Of a stretch of 23,898 nt of DNA, positions 8,648 to 13,205 are shown piece by piece. This DNA is from a virus: the IMG/VR virus record IMGVR_UViG_3300030329_002226, positions 41,771 through 65,668 of that record. One strand, 5' to 3'. Position 1 is the stretch's first letter. Each line of letters opens with the position of its first letter. Under the pieces are notes generated by a model. That model worked only from the letters and a program-made list of their open reading frames with translations. It ran no database searches and was not told the DNA's origin. Position numbers and translations under genes: made by a program.

Positions 8648-8911
8648 ATGAAAAAACCACAAATTAAAACCAAAACAAGTACTAATGAACTACAAACTAA
8701 AAGGTTTGTTATTAGAAAATCATTAATAGGTTCAAATACAATTATAGTATTTATGAATCATAAAAATGAAGAATGTCGATACAATCATGACTTAGTATAC
8801 AATCAATTAAAAGATAAATTCGAGTCAATGAATTGTTTCCAGAAGTACAAAAGTTATACTAATTCTAAAAATCTACCTAAATTTGTTAGAGAATTAAAAT
8901 CAATAGTATAA
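8648..8911 (+). CDS. Small early protein, 87 aa, paralogue of the gene at 9754
   Basis: The protein is basic and contains TKRFVIRKSLIGSNTI, YNHDLVYNQLKDKF and LPKFVRELKSIV. These segments recur nearly intact in the 82-aa protein encoded at 9754-10002, so the two are clear paralogues. Conserved positions include the RFVIRKSLIG block, the C-x-YNHD-x-VYNQLK block and a C-F-x-K-Y motif. There is no signal peptide, membrane segment or known domain. It forms a stand-alone unit with its own promoter (8575) and a UUCG terminator (8919). The ATG at 8648 is chosen for its TTAACTATG context, shared with neighbouring starts. A host-takeover role is only inferred from the early position. Confidence 0.75.
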   Translation: MKKPQIKTKTSTNELQTKRFVIRKSLIGSNTIIVFMNHKNEECRYNHDLVYNQLKDKFESMNCFQKYKSYTNSKNLPKFVRELKSIV

Positions 8912-8918
8912 TTAGTCC

Positions 8919-8952
8919 AAAAGGAGGTAACTTCGGTTATCTCCTTTTTTTT
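8919..8952 (+). terminator. Rho-independent terminator with UUCG tetraloop
   Basis: GGAGGTAAC-TTCG-GTTATCTCC forms a 9-bp stem (one G-U), extended by flanking A/T pairs and followed by eight or more T. It lies 7 nt after the stop of the 87-aa gene. Confidence 0.9.
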
Positions 8953-8971
8953 AACCCTTTGTGGCGACTAT

Positions 8972-9002
8972 CACGGACTTATACTAATTTATTATAGATA
9001 AT
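8972..9002 (+). promoter_or_regulatory. Early promoter copy 3
   Basis: CACGGACTTATA at 8972 and GATAAT at 8997, followed by ATAATT and a predicted +1 at G9009. It follows the upstream terminator by about 20 nt and serves the 58-, 50- and 81-aa genes. Confidence 0.7.
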
Positions 9003-9048
9003 ATAATTGAGAAATTTTAAATATTTATTAACTAAAAAATTTATAACT

Positions 9049-9225
9049 ATGTCTAAATATAAAATTCAAAACTCAACAATAAAAACAACTATCAATTTAT
9101 TAACTAACAAACATATTAATATTAAAACCAATAATAATATTATATATATAATTAAAAACCCTTTTAATATTAATATACCAAAATTATTAACTAATAATTA
9201 TATACCATTTAAATTAATTAAATAA
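9049..9225 (+). CDS. Small Asn/Ile/Lys-rich protein, 58 aa
   Basis: The ATG at 9049 (context ATAACTATG) is preferred; a TTG at 9007 in the same frame lies at or before the predicted transcript start and cannot be used. The product starts MSKYKIQNSTIKTT and is dominated by Ile, Asn, Lys and Thr, reflecting extreme AT bias. No domain or convincing membrane helix is seen. It is the first gene after promoter copy 3, and the next gene starts 19 nt downstream. The coding status is plausible from the shared start context but not proven. Confidence 0.5.
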   Translation: MSKYKIQNSTIKTTINLLTNKHINIKTNNNIIYIIKNPFNINIPKLLTNNYIPFKLIK

Positions 9226-9243
9226 CCTTTAAAACCAATAACT

Positions 9244-9396
9244 ATGAACTATGAATTCACATTTGAGTTTAAAAACTCAGAACCTTTATATCTTACTCAT
9301 ACGAGTAATATATTAGATAACGAATTACTTCAATTTATGATAGAAATTGATGTAGACTTTAAAAACATTATTAACTTTAAAACAAATAAACTATGA
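9244..9396 (+). CDS. Small acidic protein, 50 aa
   Basis: The 51-codon frame runs from the ATG at 9244 (ATAACTATG context) to a TGA that overlaps the next ATG by 4 nt (ATGA). The product begins MNYEFTFEFKNSEPLYL and has an acidic-hydrophobic C-terminal part (LLQFMIEIDVDFKNIINF). The next protein starts MNYNQFEEKL, a weak similarity over the first residues. No family is recognised. Translational coupling with the following gene suggests related jobs. Confidence 0.6.
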   Translation: MNYEFTFEFKNSEPLYLTHTSNILDNELLQFMIEIDVDFKNIINFKTNKL

Positions 9397-9638
9397 ATTA
9401 CAATCAATTTGAAGAAAAATTACTAGATGAGTTTAGTTACACATTCTTTGACTATGCACCTGGTGATGAAGATGGAGGTTTTGATCCCTTTATTCAGTTT
9501 ACTATTAAAACACTGTTTGACTCTGGTGTAACAGACACTGTGAAGATGATGGAAATAATAGAACCGATGCTAATTAAAAGAGATAATCACCTCGGTAAGC
9601 TGCTAGATGAAGGAATACTACTTGCTCGTCACCAATAG
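9393..9638 (+). CDS. Small acidic protein, 81 aa
   Basis: It starts MNYNQFEEKLLDEFSYTFFD and carries a strongly acidic loop (APGDEDGGFDPF, about residues 22-33), then helices (FTIKTLFDSGVTDTVKMMEI). Its codons and amino acids are noticeably less AT-skewed than the preceding two genes. It overlaps the upstream gene by 4 nt and is followed by a strong UUCG terminator. I do not recognise the family. It could be an acidic inhibitor of a host protein, but nothing in the sequence shows this. Confidence 0.7.
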   Translation: MNYNQFEEKLLDEFSYTFFDYAPGDEDGGFDPFIQFTIKTLFDSGVTDTVKMMEIIEPMLIKRDNHLGKLLDEGILLARHQ

Positions 9639-9649
9639 TAGTAATAAAG

Positions 9650-9675
9650 AAGGGTTCTTCGGAGCCCTTTTTTTT
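9650..9675 (+). terminator. Rho-independent terminator with UUCG tetraloop
   Basis: AAGGGTTC-TTCG-GAGCCCTT (8-bp stem, one G-U) is followed by eight T. It lies 12 nt after the stop of the 81-aa gene. Confidence 0.9.
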
Positions 9676-9694
9676 ATCCTCTTTATATGACTTT

Positions 9695-9725
9695 CACGGA
9701 CTTATATTAATTAATATTAGATAAT
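9695..9725 (+). promoter_or_regulatory. Early promoter copy 4
   Basis: CACGGACTTATA at 9695 and GATAAT at 9720; the predicted +1 is G9732, giving a leader of about 22 nt for the ATG at 9754. It follows the preceding terminator by 20 nt. Confidence 0.7.
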
Positions 9726-9753
9726 ATATATGAACTTTAAAAATTAATACACT

Positions 9754-10002
9754 ATGAAGACTAAAATTAAATTAAATCAACTAGCAACAAAGAGATTTGT
9801 TATTAGAAAATCATTAATTGGTAAAAACACAGTAATAACTTTTACTAATAAGAAAAATGAGAAATGTACTTATAATCATGACATAGTATATAATCAACTA
9901 AAAACTAAGTTTGATAATATGATGTGTTTTAATAAGTATGGTAATTATACTAACACTAATAACCTTCCAAGGTTTGTTAGAGAATTAGATAAAATAGTAT
10001 AA
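9754..10002 (+). CDS. Small early protein, 82 aa, paralogue of the gene at 8648
   Basis: It carries TKRFVIRKSLIGKNTVITF, YNHDIVYNQLKTKF and LPRFVRELDKIV, matching the 87-aa protein in order and spacing; only the extreme N-terminus and a few loop residues differ. The duplicate also keeps the promoter-gene-terminator layout, so the whole cassette seems to have been duplicated and then diverged. No known domain is seen; basic composition with conserved Arg/Lys suggests nucleic-acid or protein binding. The start context is ACACTATG. Confidence 0.75.
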   Translation: MKTKIKLNQLATKRFVIRKSLIGKNTVITFTNKKNEKCTYNHDIVYNQLKTKFDNMMCFNKYGNYTNTNNLPRFVRELDKIV

Positions 10003-10008
10003 TTCAAT

Positions 10009-10059
10009 AGTGACATTAGGGTGTTATTATATAATATTAATACCCTTTTGTCACTTTTT
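10009..10059 (+). terminator. Long-hairpin terminator
   Basis: AGTGACA (10009-10015) pairs with TGTCACT (10049-10055), with AGGGT (10018-10022) and ACCCT (10042-10046) stacking inside, followed by five T. The inner loop is AT-rich and can extend the stem. Confidence 0.75.
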
Positions 10060-10079
10060 ATTCTCCTTGTATTAACTCT

Positions 10080-10110
10080 CACGGACTTATATATAATTTC
10101 TATGGATAAT
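10080..10110 (+). promoter_or_regulatory. Early promoter copy 5
   Basis: CACGGACTTATA at 10080 and GATAAT at 10105; predicted +1 near A10117. The leader to the ATG at 10197 is about 80 nt, the longest of the set. It drives the 47-, 71- and 74-aa genes. Confidence 0.65.
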
Positions 10111-10196
10111 ATATATAAATTAGTTGGATAATGTGAGATAGTGCATTAGAAATACTAATAAATTTAAATAACTAAACAAAATAACACTTTTAAACT

Positions 10197-10340
10197 ATGA
10201 ACTTAGAAGAATTAATATCAAACTTATTGATTAAAGAAATAAAAGAGAAGTTTCCATTTAATGAAGAAACTGATTGTAAAAAGAAATATAATGAAATCAT
10301 ACAAGATTACTTATATGAAACAATAATAACTAAACTATAA
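10197..10340 (+). CDS. Small helical protein, 47 aa
   Basis: The 48-codon frame begins at the ATG in AAACTATG. The product (MNLEELISNLLIKEIKEKF, then FNEETDCKKKYNEI) is predicted to be all helical with alternating acidic and basic residues. The next gene starts 3 nt after its stop, so the two are probably co-translated. No family is recognised. Confidence 0.55.
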   Translation: MNLEELISNLLIKEIKEKFPFNEETDCKKKYNEIIQDYLYETIITKL

Positions 10341-10343
10341 ATT

Positions 10344-10559
10344 ATGACTAGAGAAGATAAACTTCATGAAGAATTCCATGAAGAAGCGAGAGAATTAATG
10401 GAAAAACTTATTGATAAATACAATCTTGATAAGTATACTAGTGAAAGAAAAAGAAATAATCCATTTCCAATGTCACTAGATGAATTCTTATATGAATATG
10501 TATCTATTTTTAATAAAAGAGAAATAGATGAAATTAATAACTTAATAAACAAATTTTAA
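10344..10559 (+). CDS. Small acidic helical protein, 71 aa
   Basis: It begins MTREDKLHEEFHEEARELME and is predicted mostly helical, with a Pro-containing turn (NNPFPMSLDEFLYEYV) in the middle. Charged heptad-like spacing suggests a helical bundle or coiled-coil interaction. It is the middle gene of a three-gene unit from promoter copy 5, with gaps of 3 and 5 nt. The function is unknown. Confidence 0.6.
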   Translation: MTREDKLHEEFHEEARELMEKLIDKYNLDKYTSERKRNNPFPMSLDEFLYEYVSIFNKREIDEINNLINKF

Positions 10560-10564
10560 ATCTA

Positions 10565-10789
10565 ATGAGTGTAACTAAAGAAATAGATAGGATTTCAAGT
10601 GAAATCGCAAAGGAATTAGAACCGAAGTTATTTGAAATGATATCTTGGGGATTAGATAAAGACTTCATCATTAAGAAAAATGGTGAAAAAATGAATTTAA
10701 GTGATGTAGAAGGTGATGAGTTTATAGAACTTATTACTTACATTGCTAATAAATCAATAGAAAAATTAACTAAAAGTATAAATAAATAG
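10565..10789 (+). CDS. Small helical protein, 74 aa
   Basis: It starts MSVTKEIDRISSEIAKELEP and is helical with an acidic centre (NLSDVEGDEFIELITYIA). Its Lys/Ile-rich C-terminus ends EKLTKSINK. It closes the transcription unit of promoter copy 5 and is followed by a GC-richer gap before promoter copy 6. No domain is recognised. The start is set by the first ATG 5 nt after the previous stop. Confidence 0.6.
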   Translation: MSVTKEIDRISSEIAKELEPKLFEMISWGLDKDFIIKKNGEKMNLSDVEGDEFIELITYIANKSIEKLTKSINK

Positions 10790-10863
10790 TGAAAGACGTA
10801 AGACGAGGTGCACTTATTAAAGTAGTGGTAACACGGCGCGGGTTGATTAGCTAAAACAACTAA
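10790..10863 (+). other. GC-richer spacer with small hairpins
   Basis: This 74-nt gap contains GTGCACTT/AAGTAGTG-type pairing, an ACACGGCGCGGG block and a GTTG...CAAC hairpin around TTAGCTAA. It is clearly richer in G and C than the flanking genes, which in this genome marks structured RNA. It may be a 3' UTR hairpin or terminator lacking a T-tract, or a small RNA. No tRNA cloverleaf could be drawn. Confidence 0.3.
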
Positions 10864-10894
10864 CACGGACTTATAAACAAAAACTTTAGATAAT
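10864..10894 (+). promoter_or_regulatory. Early promoter copy 6, predicted leaderless
   Basis: CACGGACTTATA at 10864 and GATAAT at 10889, then six bases and ATG at 10901. With normal -10 to +1 spacing the transcript would start on the A of the start codon. Confidence 0.7.
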
Positions 10895-10900
10895 ATTAAT

Positions 10901-11131
10901 ATGGAAAATTTATATGAACAATTATTACCTGATGTTAAGTTTGAACTTAAGAAAAATAAAGGTAAATATAAAAATGCAGTGAAGCAAGTGATTGCTAAAC
11001 TACACGTCTATCATAACTACTCACAGATGAGTATGGATGATATTAAAACTTTAATAACTTTTTCTGATACTAACTGTTACGAGTGGACAGCGAGTGATTG
11101 GAAATATGGAGAAAAACTATTTAAACAATGA
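10901..11131 (+). CDS. Small basic protein, 76 aa, probably from a leaderless mRNA
   Basis: The start codon lies exactly 6 nt after the GATAAT box of promoter copy 6, so no ribosome binding site is possible upstream on that transcript. The product (MENLYEQLLPDVKFELKKNK ...) has a Lys-rich N-terminal half and a Trp-containing C-terminus (CYEWTASDWKYGEKLF). The last codons overlap the next gene by 4 nt (ATGA). No known family is recognised. Confidence 0.7.
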   Translation: MENLYEQLLPDVKFELKKNKGKYKNAVKQVIAKLHVYHNYSQMSMDDIKTLITFSDTNCYEWTASDWKYGEKLFKQ

Positions 11132-11280
11132 AGCATAAAGTATTTATTAAAATAACAGATATACTAATAAAATCATTAGTGGCAAGTCTTGCCGCTCTAT
11201 TTGTAGCTGGTTGGTTATTTTTGGTATTTGGTTTTATATCAGGTGTCATTGAACCACCTTCATTTGGTATATATAAATAG
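11128..11280 (+). CDS. Small single-pass membrane protein, 50 aa
   Basis: A 51-codon frame starts in ATGA overlap with the upstream gene and stops at TAG 11278-11280, immediately before the structured RNA locus. A basic N-terminus (MKHKVFIKITDILIK) precedes a hydrophobic helix at about residues 17-40 (SLVASLAALFVAGWLFLVFG), then a short polar tail. I infer an inner-membrane protein with N-in topology by the positive-inside rule. Small membrane proteins in phage early regions can affect superinfection or host physiology, but no specific function can be assigned. Confidence 0.65.
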   Translation: MKHKVFIKITDILIKSLVASLAALFVAGWLFLVFGFISGVIEPPSFGIYK

Positions 11281-11637
11281 TATTAGACGAGTAGCTTAAT
11301 AGGATTATTGGAAGTTAGCGCGTAAATCTGCAAGACAGTAGCTCACTAACTCATATATAATCACGTAAGTGAATTGCTAATACTAAACCGGAAGCGCACC
11401 GCTATCTGACGAGATTGACCAGGGAATCCCATGGTAATATCTCCGGACGATATGAGCGACTCGAGGTTGGTAGGTTGTGGTTGAACCAGTAAACGTTTTC
11501 ACGAGCTGGTTACTACAACCGATAACTAGGTTTGGATATTGGAGAAGGCATAAGACTCGGCGGGAGTATTCCTCAGAGCGCTGATTATCCCAATAACTAC
11601 TGACGAGTAAAGAGGTTCGATTCCTCTTCTAGTTACT
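11281..11637 (+). ncRNA. Large structured RNA with tRNA-like 3' end
   Basis: This 350-nt gene-free stretch is markedly richer in G+C than the flanking genes and full of pairings. The T-arm is AGAGG-TTCGATT-CCTCT (11611-11627), followed by acceptor strand TCTAGTT (11628-11634), which pairs over 7 bp with AACTAGG (11524-11530). The 5' region closes on the 3' region: AGTAG (11290-11294) plus TTATTGG (11305-11311) pair with CCAATAACTACT (11590-11601). Local helices are GTTAGCG/TTGCTAAT (11314-11320/11375-11381), TCAC-GTAA-GTGA (11361-11372, GNRA-type loop), AGCG-CAC-CGCT (11393-11403), GAGAT plus ACCAGGG with CCC-A-TGGT plus ATCTC (11411-11443), a 15-bp hairpin (11473-11520), ACTC/GAGT (11555-11567) and TCAG/CTGA (11573-11584). 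I recognise no known family. Alternatives are a divergent GOLLD/ROOL-like RNA, or a class II tRNA carrying an intron. Confidence 0.65.
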
Positions 11638-11649
11638 AAATTATAAATT

Positions 11650-12039
11650 ATGAATTGGAAACAAGAACAAGAAGTATTGGAAAATGCTTTTGCAAGAAGA
11701 TTACTAATTGAATATGGTATTCAAGAAGTAACTACGCAAAGACAAGCTAAGAATGGTACAAGAGAATTTGAATTTCCTGTATCTGCTCACAAGCAATGGA
11801 ATAGGAAAGATAGACTTAGATTAGCTTGTTTTAAAACAGGATATGTAAGAAATCAAAATTCTTGCGCATCTCCTTATCAACTAAATCCTCAATATAAAAG
11901 AACAAAGAAATGGGTTTTCTTAACTAAAGATGGATTAAAAACTAAAGAATACATAACAATTTCGCGAGCAAAGATCTATTCAGGTATGGCTCGATTAGTT
12001 TTTATGTTAGAATTTTATAAAAGAAATTATAAGATATGA
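11650..12039 (+). CDS. Hypothetical basic protein, 129 aa
   Basis: It starts MNWKQEQEVLENAFARRLLI in an AAATTATG context right after the structured RNA. The sequence is basic with several Trp/Arg/Lys patches (KQWNRKDRLRLACFKTGYVR, QYKRTKKWVFLTKDG), suggesting RNA or DNA binding. Two Cys residues do not form a zinc site on their own. The end overlaps the next gene by 4 nt (ATGA). Its place next to the RNA locus makes an RNA-binding role tempting, but that is speculation. No known family is recognised. Confidence 0.65.
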   Translation: MNWKQEQEVLENAFARRLLIEYGIQEVTTQRQAKNGTREFEFPVSAHKQWNRKDRLRLACFKTGYVRNQNSCASPYQLNPQYKRTKKWVFLTKDGLKTKEYITISRAKIYSGMARLVFMLEFYKRNYKI

Positions 12040-12170
12040 ATAAATGTAAGTTTTGTAATAGTACAGCTTTGGTATATCACTATTATATTTGTGATTCTAA
12101 ATGTGAAGAGTGTGGAGATTGGCAAGAAGGAGAAGAGTTTAACTTACACGGACTTAATAACAAACACTAA
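12036..12170 (+). CDS. Small zinc-ribbon protein, 44 aa
   Basis: A 45-codon frame starts in ATGA overlap with the gene before it. MNKCKFCNSTALVYHYYICD is followed by a second knuckle, giving C4-x2-C7 ... C23-x2-C26 with an extra C19, so a single treble-clef or ribbon-type zinc site is likely. The 3' part of the gene contains promoter copy 7: the LHGL codons are the CACGGACTT element, so promoter and coding sequence are superimposed. A role in nucleic-acid or protein binding is inferred from the zinc ribbon only. Confidence 0.65.
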   Translation: MNKCKFCNSTALVYHYYICDSKCEECGDWQEGEEFNLHGLNNKH

Positions 12171-12177
12171 CGATAAT
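12147..12177 (+). promoter_or_regulatory. Early promoter copy 7, inside a gene and predicted leaderless
   Basis: CACGGACTTA at 12147 lies inside the zinc-ribbon gene, and GATAAT at 12172 is followed by six bases and the ATG at 12184. This is the same -10 to ATG geometry as copy 6, placing +1 on the A of the start codon. Confidence 0.65.
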
Positions 12178-12183
12178 ATAATT

Positions 12184-12423
12184 ATGCAAAAAATAAAATT
12201 TACATCTAAAACAACACTTAGAATAACTAATAAACATGGTTATTCTATTAAATACAAAGGTTATAACGTAGGAGAATTACCTAATTCTTTTGGTTTTAAA
12301 TACAAGTTTAATGGATATGATGATGATGGATATGAAACTTTTAAAGAAGGTAAAGATAAATGGTTTAATTATAAAGGTCTAACTTGGGTAATAGATAAAG
12401 ACCATTGGAGTAAATCTTTATAA
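12184..12423 (+). CDS. Small aromatic-rich protein, 79 aa, probably from a leaderless mRNA
   Basis: The ATG at 12184 is chosen because it sits 6 nt after GATAAT of promoter copy 7; an in-frame upstream extension to about 12091 would overlap the zinc-ribbon gene and lie upstream of that promoter. The product begins MQKIKFTSKTTLRITNKHGY and is rich in Tyr, Phe, Trp, Gly and Lys (FKYKFNGYDDDGYETF), suggesting a small beta-barrel or beta-sheet domain. No family is recognised. The next gene starts 1 nt after its stop. Confidence 0.65.
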   Translation: MQKIKFTSKTTLRITNKHGYSIKYKGYNVGELPNSFGFKYKFNGYDDDGYETFKEGKDKWFNYKGLTWVIDKDHWSKSL

Positions 12424-12424
12424 T

Positions 12425-12562
12425 ATGGATAGAAACGATGATTTTTTAAATCCACATGAGCAACCAGAAGATGAATGTGTAGTATGTGGTAAACCAATGG
12501 ATTTCTGGTATTCTAAAAGTGATACATGTAGTGATGATTGCTTTAGAGCTAGTTTAATATAA
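12425..12562 (+). CDS. Small zinc-finger protein, 45 aa
   Basis: MDRNDDFLNPHEQPEDE leads into CVVCGKPM (C18-x2-C21) and later TCSDDC (C35-x3-C39), a likely four-Cys zinc knuckle. Similar tiny treble-clef proteins are common in phage genomes and often serve as protein- or nucleic-acid-binding adaptors; the specific role here is unknown. The stop codon's last base begins the 9-bp stem of the downstream structured RNA. Confidence 0.65.
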   Translation: MDRNDDFLNPHEQPEDECVVCGKPMDFWYSKSDTCSDDCFRASLI

Positions 12563-12780
12563 ATCTACTGGAGTTTTTCATAGTTATAACAGTAGATTAG
12601 GTCTGTACAGACAACAGAGCGTGCTACGGTACTAAGGTGCGGGTTCGATTCCCGCCACGCTCTCTAATGGGTAAAAGATAAGAGTATGAAAAACCTCAAA
12701 TAAGTTTATCCAACCGCATATGTATGTGGTGTCGAAGATTTGATCACTGGTACGTACGGAAGTGTATTACATATTGCGGT
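12562..12780 (+). ncRNA. Structured RNA with predicted kissing loops
   Basis: Hairpin 1 pairs AATCTACTG (12562-12570) with CAGTAGATT (12590-12598). A GTCTG-TA-CAGAC hairpin follows (12601-12612), then the armless tRNA-like element (12617-12663). Hairpin 3 pairs GGGTAAA (12669-12675) with TTTATCC (12705-12711). Loop 1 (GAGTTTTTCATA, 12571-12582) is complementary to loop 3 (TATGAAAAACCTC, 12685-12697) over 12 bp with one bulged C, a kissing interaction. Then ACCGCAT pairs with ATGTGGT (12713-12719/12724-12730) or alternatively ACCGCA with TGCGGT (12775-12780). No ORF fits. ATATTGCGG is repeated at 12771 and 12785, the second copy entering the tRNA-Met acceptor stem. Confidence 0.6.
12617..12663 (+). 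ncRNA. Armless tRNA-like element (acceptor stem plus T-arm)
   Basis: GAGCGTG (12617-12623) pairs over 7 bp with CACGCTC (12656-12662). The T-arm is GCGGG-TTCGATT-CCCGC (12639-12655) and the discriminator is T12663. Only 15 nt (CTACGGTACTAAGGT) replace the D- and anticodon arms, so it cannot be a normal decoding tRNA. It could be a deletion relic of a tRNA or a selected tRNA mimic and processing signal within the surrounding RNA. Confidence 0.6.
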
Positions 12781-12787
12781 AAAATAT

Positions 12788-12860
12788 TGCGGGATAGAGC
12801 AGTGGCCAGCTCGCGAGCCTCATAAGCTCGAGGTCGTAGGTTCGAATCCTACTCCCGCAA
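12788..12860 (+). tRNA. tRNA-Met (anticodon CAT)
   Basis: A full 73-nt cloverleaf is present. The acceptor is TGCGGGA/TCCCGCA with discriminator A12860. The D-arm is GAGC-AGTGGCCA-GCTC, the anticodon arm CGAGC-CTCATAA-GCTCG, the variable loop AGGTC and the T-arm GTAGG-TTCGAAT-CCTAC. The anticodon is CAT (12821-12823). CCA is not encoded (CTA follows). CAT may mean elongator Met, initiator Met or lysidine-modified Ile. The T1-A72 first pair is unpaired-like weak rather than the C-A mismatch of bacterial initiators, and the three G-C anticodon-stem pairs of initiators are not present as a block, so elongator Met or tRNA-Ile2 is more likely. Confidence 0.95.
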
Positions 12861-12875
12861 CTAAATAAATAAATT

Positions 12876-13205
12876 ATGAGTGATTCAAAGAAAAAATATG
12901 AAGAAATGGTAGAAGAGGGAGAAATCCCTAAATCTAGCGACATAAGACCAACACATGAATATAAATCTATGACTGAAGTAATACAAGAGGTTTATAAAGA
13001 AAAGTTTGAACGAACTAAATATATTTGGGTGTTAGACTTTACTGATGGTAAAATATATAGATATAATGTAAGAGCATTATGTAATGAAGATAATGAATGG
13101 AATCCTGATTCAGAAAGTTGTGAAGCATTTTTATTAGGTGCAGGTCATAAGATAAATAGTATTGAATGGATGGTAACTAATAATGAGACATGGGAAACAG
13201 ATTAG
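12876..13205 (+). CDS. Hypothetical acidic protein, 109 aa
   Basis: It starts MSDSKKKYEEMVEEGEIP in an AAATTATG context 15 nt after tRNA-Met. After a charged helical N-terminus it has a beta-like segment (YIWVLDFTDGKIYRYNV, about residues 48-64) and an acidic C-terminal half with two Cys. No known domain is recognised. The following membrane-protein gene begins inside its last codons (16-nt overlap), so the two are likely co-translated. Confidence 0.65.
   Translation: MSDSKKKYEEMVEEGEIPKSSDIRPTHEYKSMTEVIQEVYKEKFERTKYIWVLDFTDGKIYRYNVRALCNEDNEWNPDSESCEAFLLGAGHKINSIEWMVTNNETWETD

Noticed and set aside
9007-9048. TTG start extending the 58-aa protein upstream
   Set aside because: It would begin at the predicted transcription start of promoter copy 3; the ATG at 9049 has the context shared by neighbouring genes.
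10364-10552. Minus-strand hydrophobic frame opposite the 71-aa gene
   Set aside because: It is the complement of a Glu/Lys-rich coding sequence, which naturally yields Leu/Ser/Phe-rich antisense translations.
11281-11637. tmRNA
   Set aside because: Acceptor, T-arm and a long connecting helix look tmRNA-like, but no tag reading frame ending in Ala-Ala-stop and no G3-U70 pair of alanine identity could be found.
11281-11637. Group I intron in a tRNA gene
   Set aside because: I could not find the P, Q, R and S core elements in order. The sequence after the acceptor strand at 11531-11560 has some tRNA-Leu-like flavour, but no matching anticodon-stem 3' strand was found.
12091-12183. Upstream extension of the 79-aa protein
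   Set aside because: It overlaps the zinc-ribbon gene and promoter copy 7; the ATG at 12184 fits the promoter geometry.
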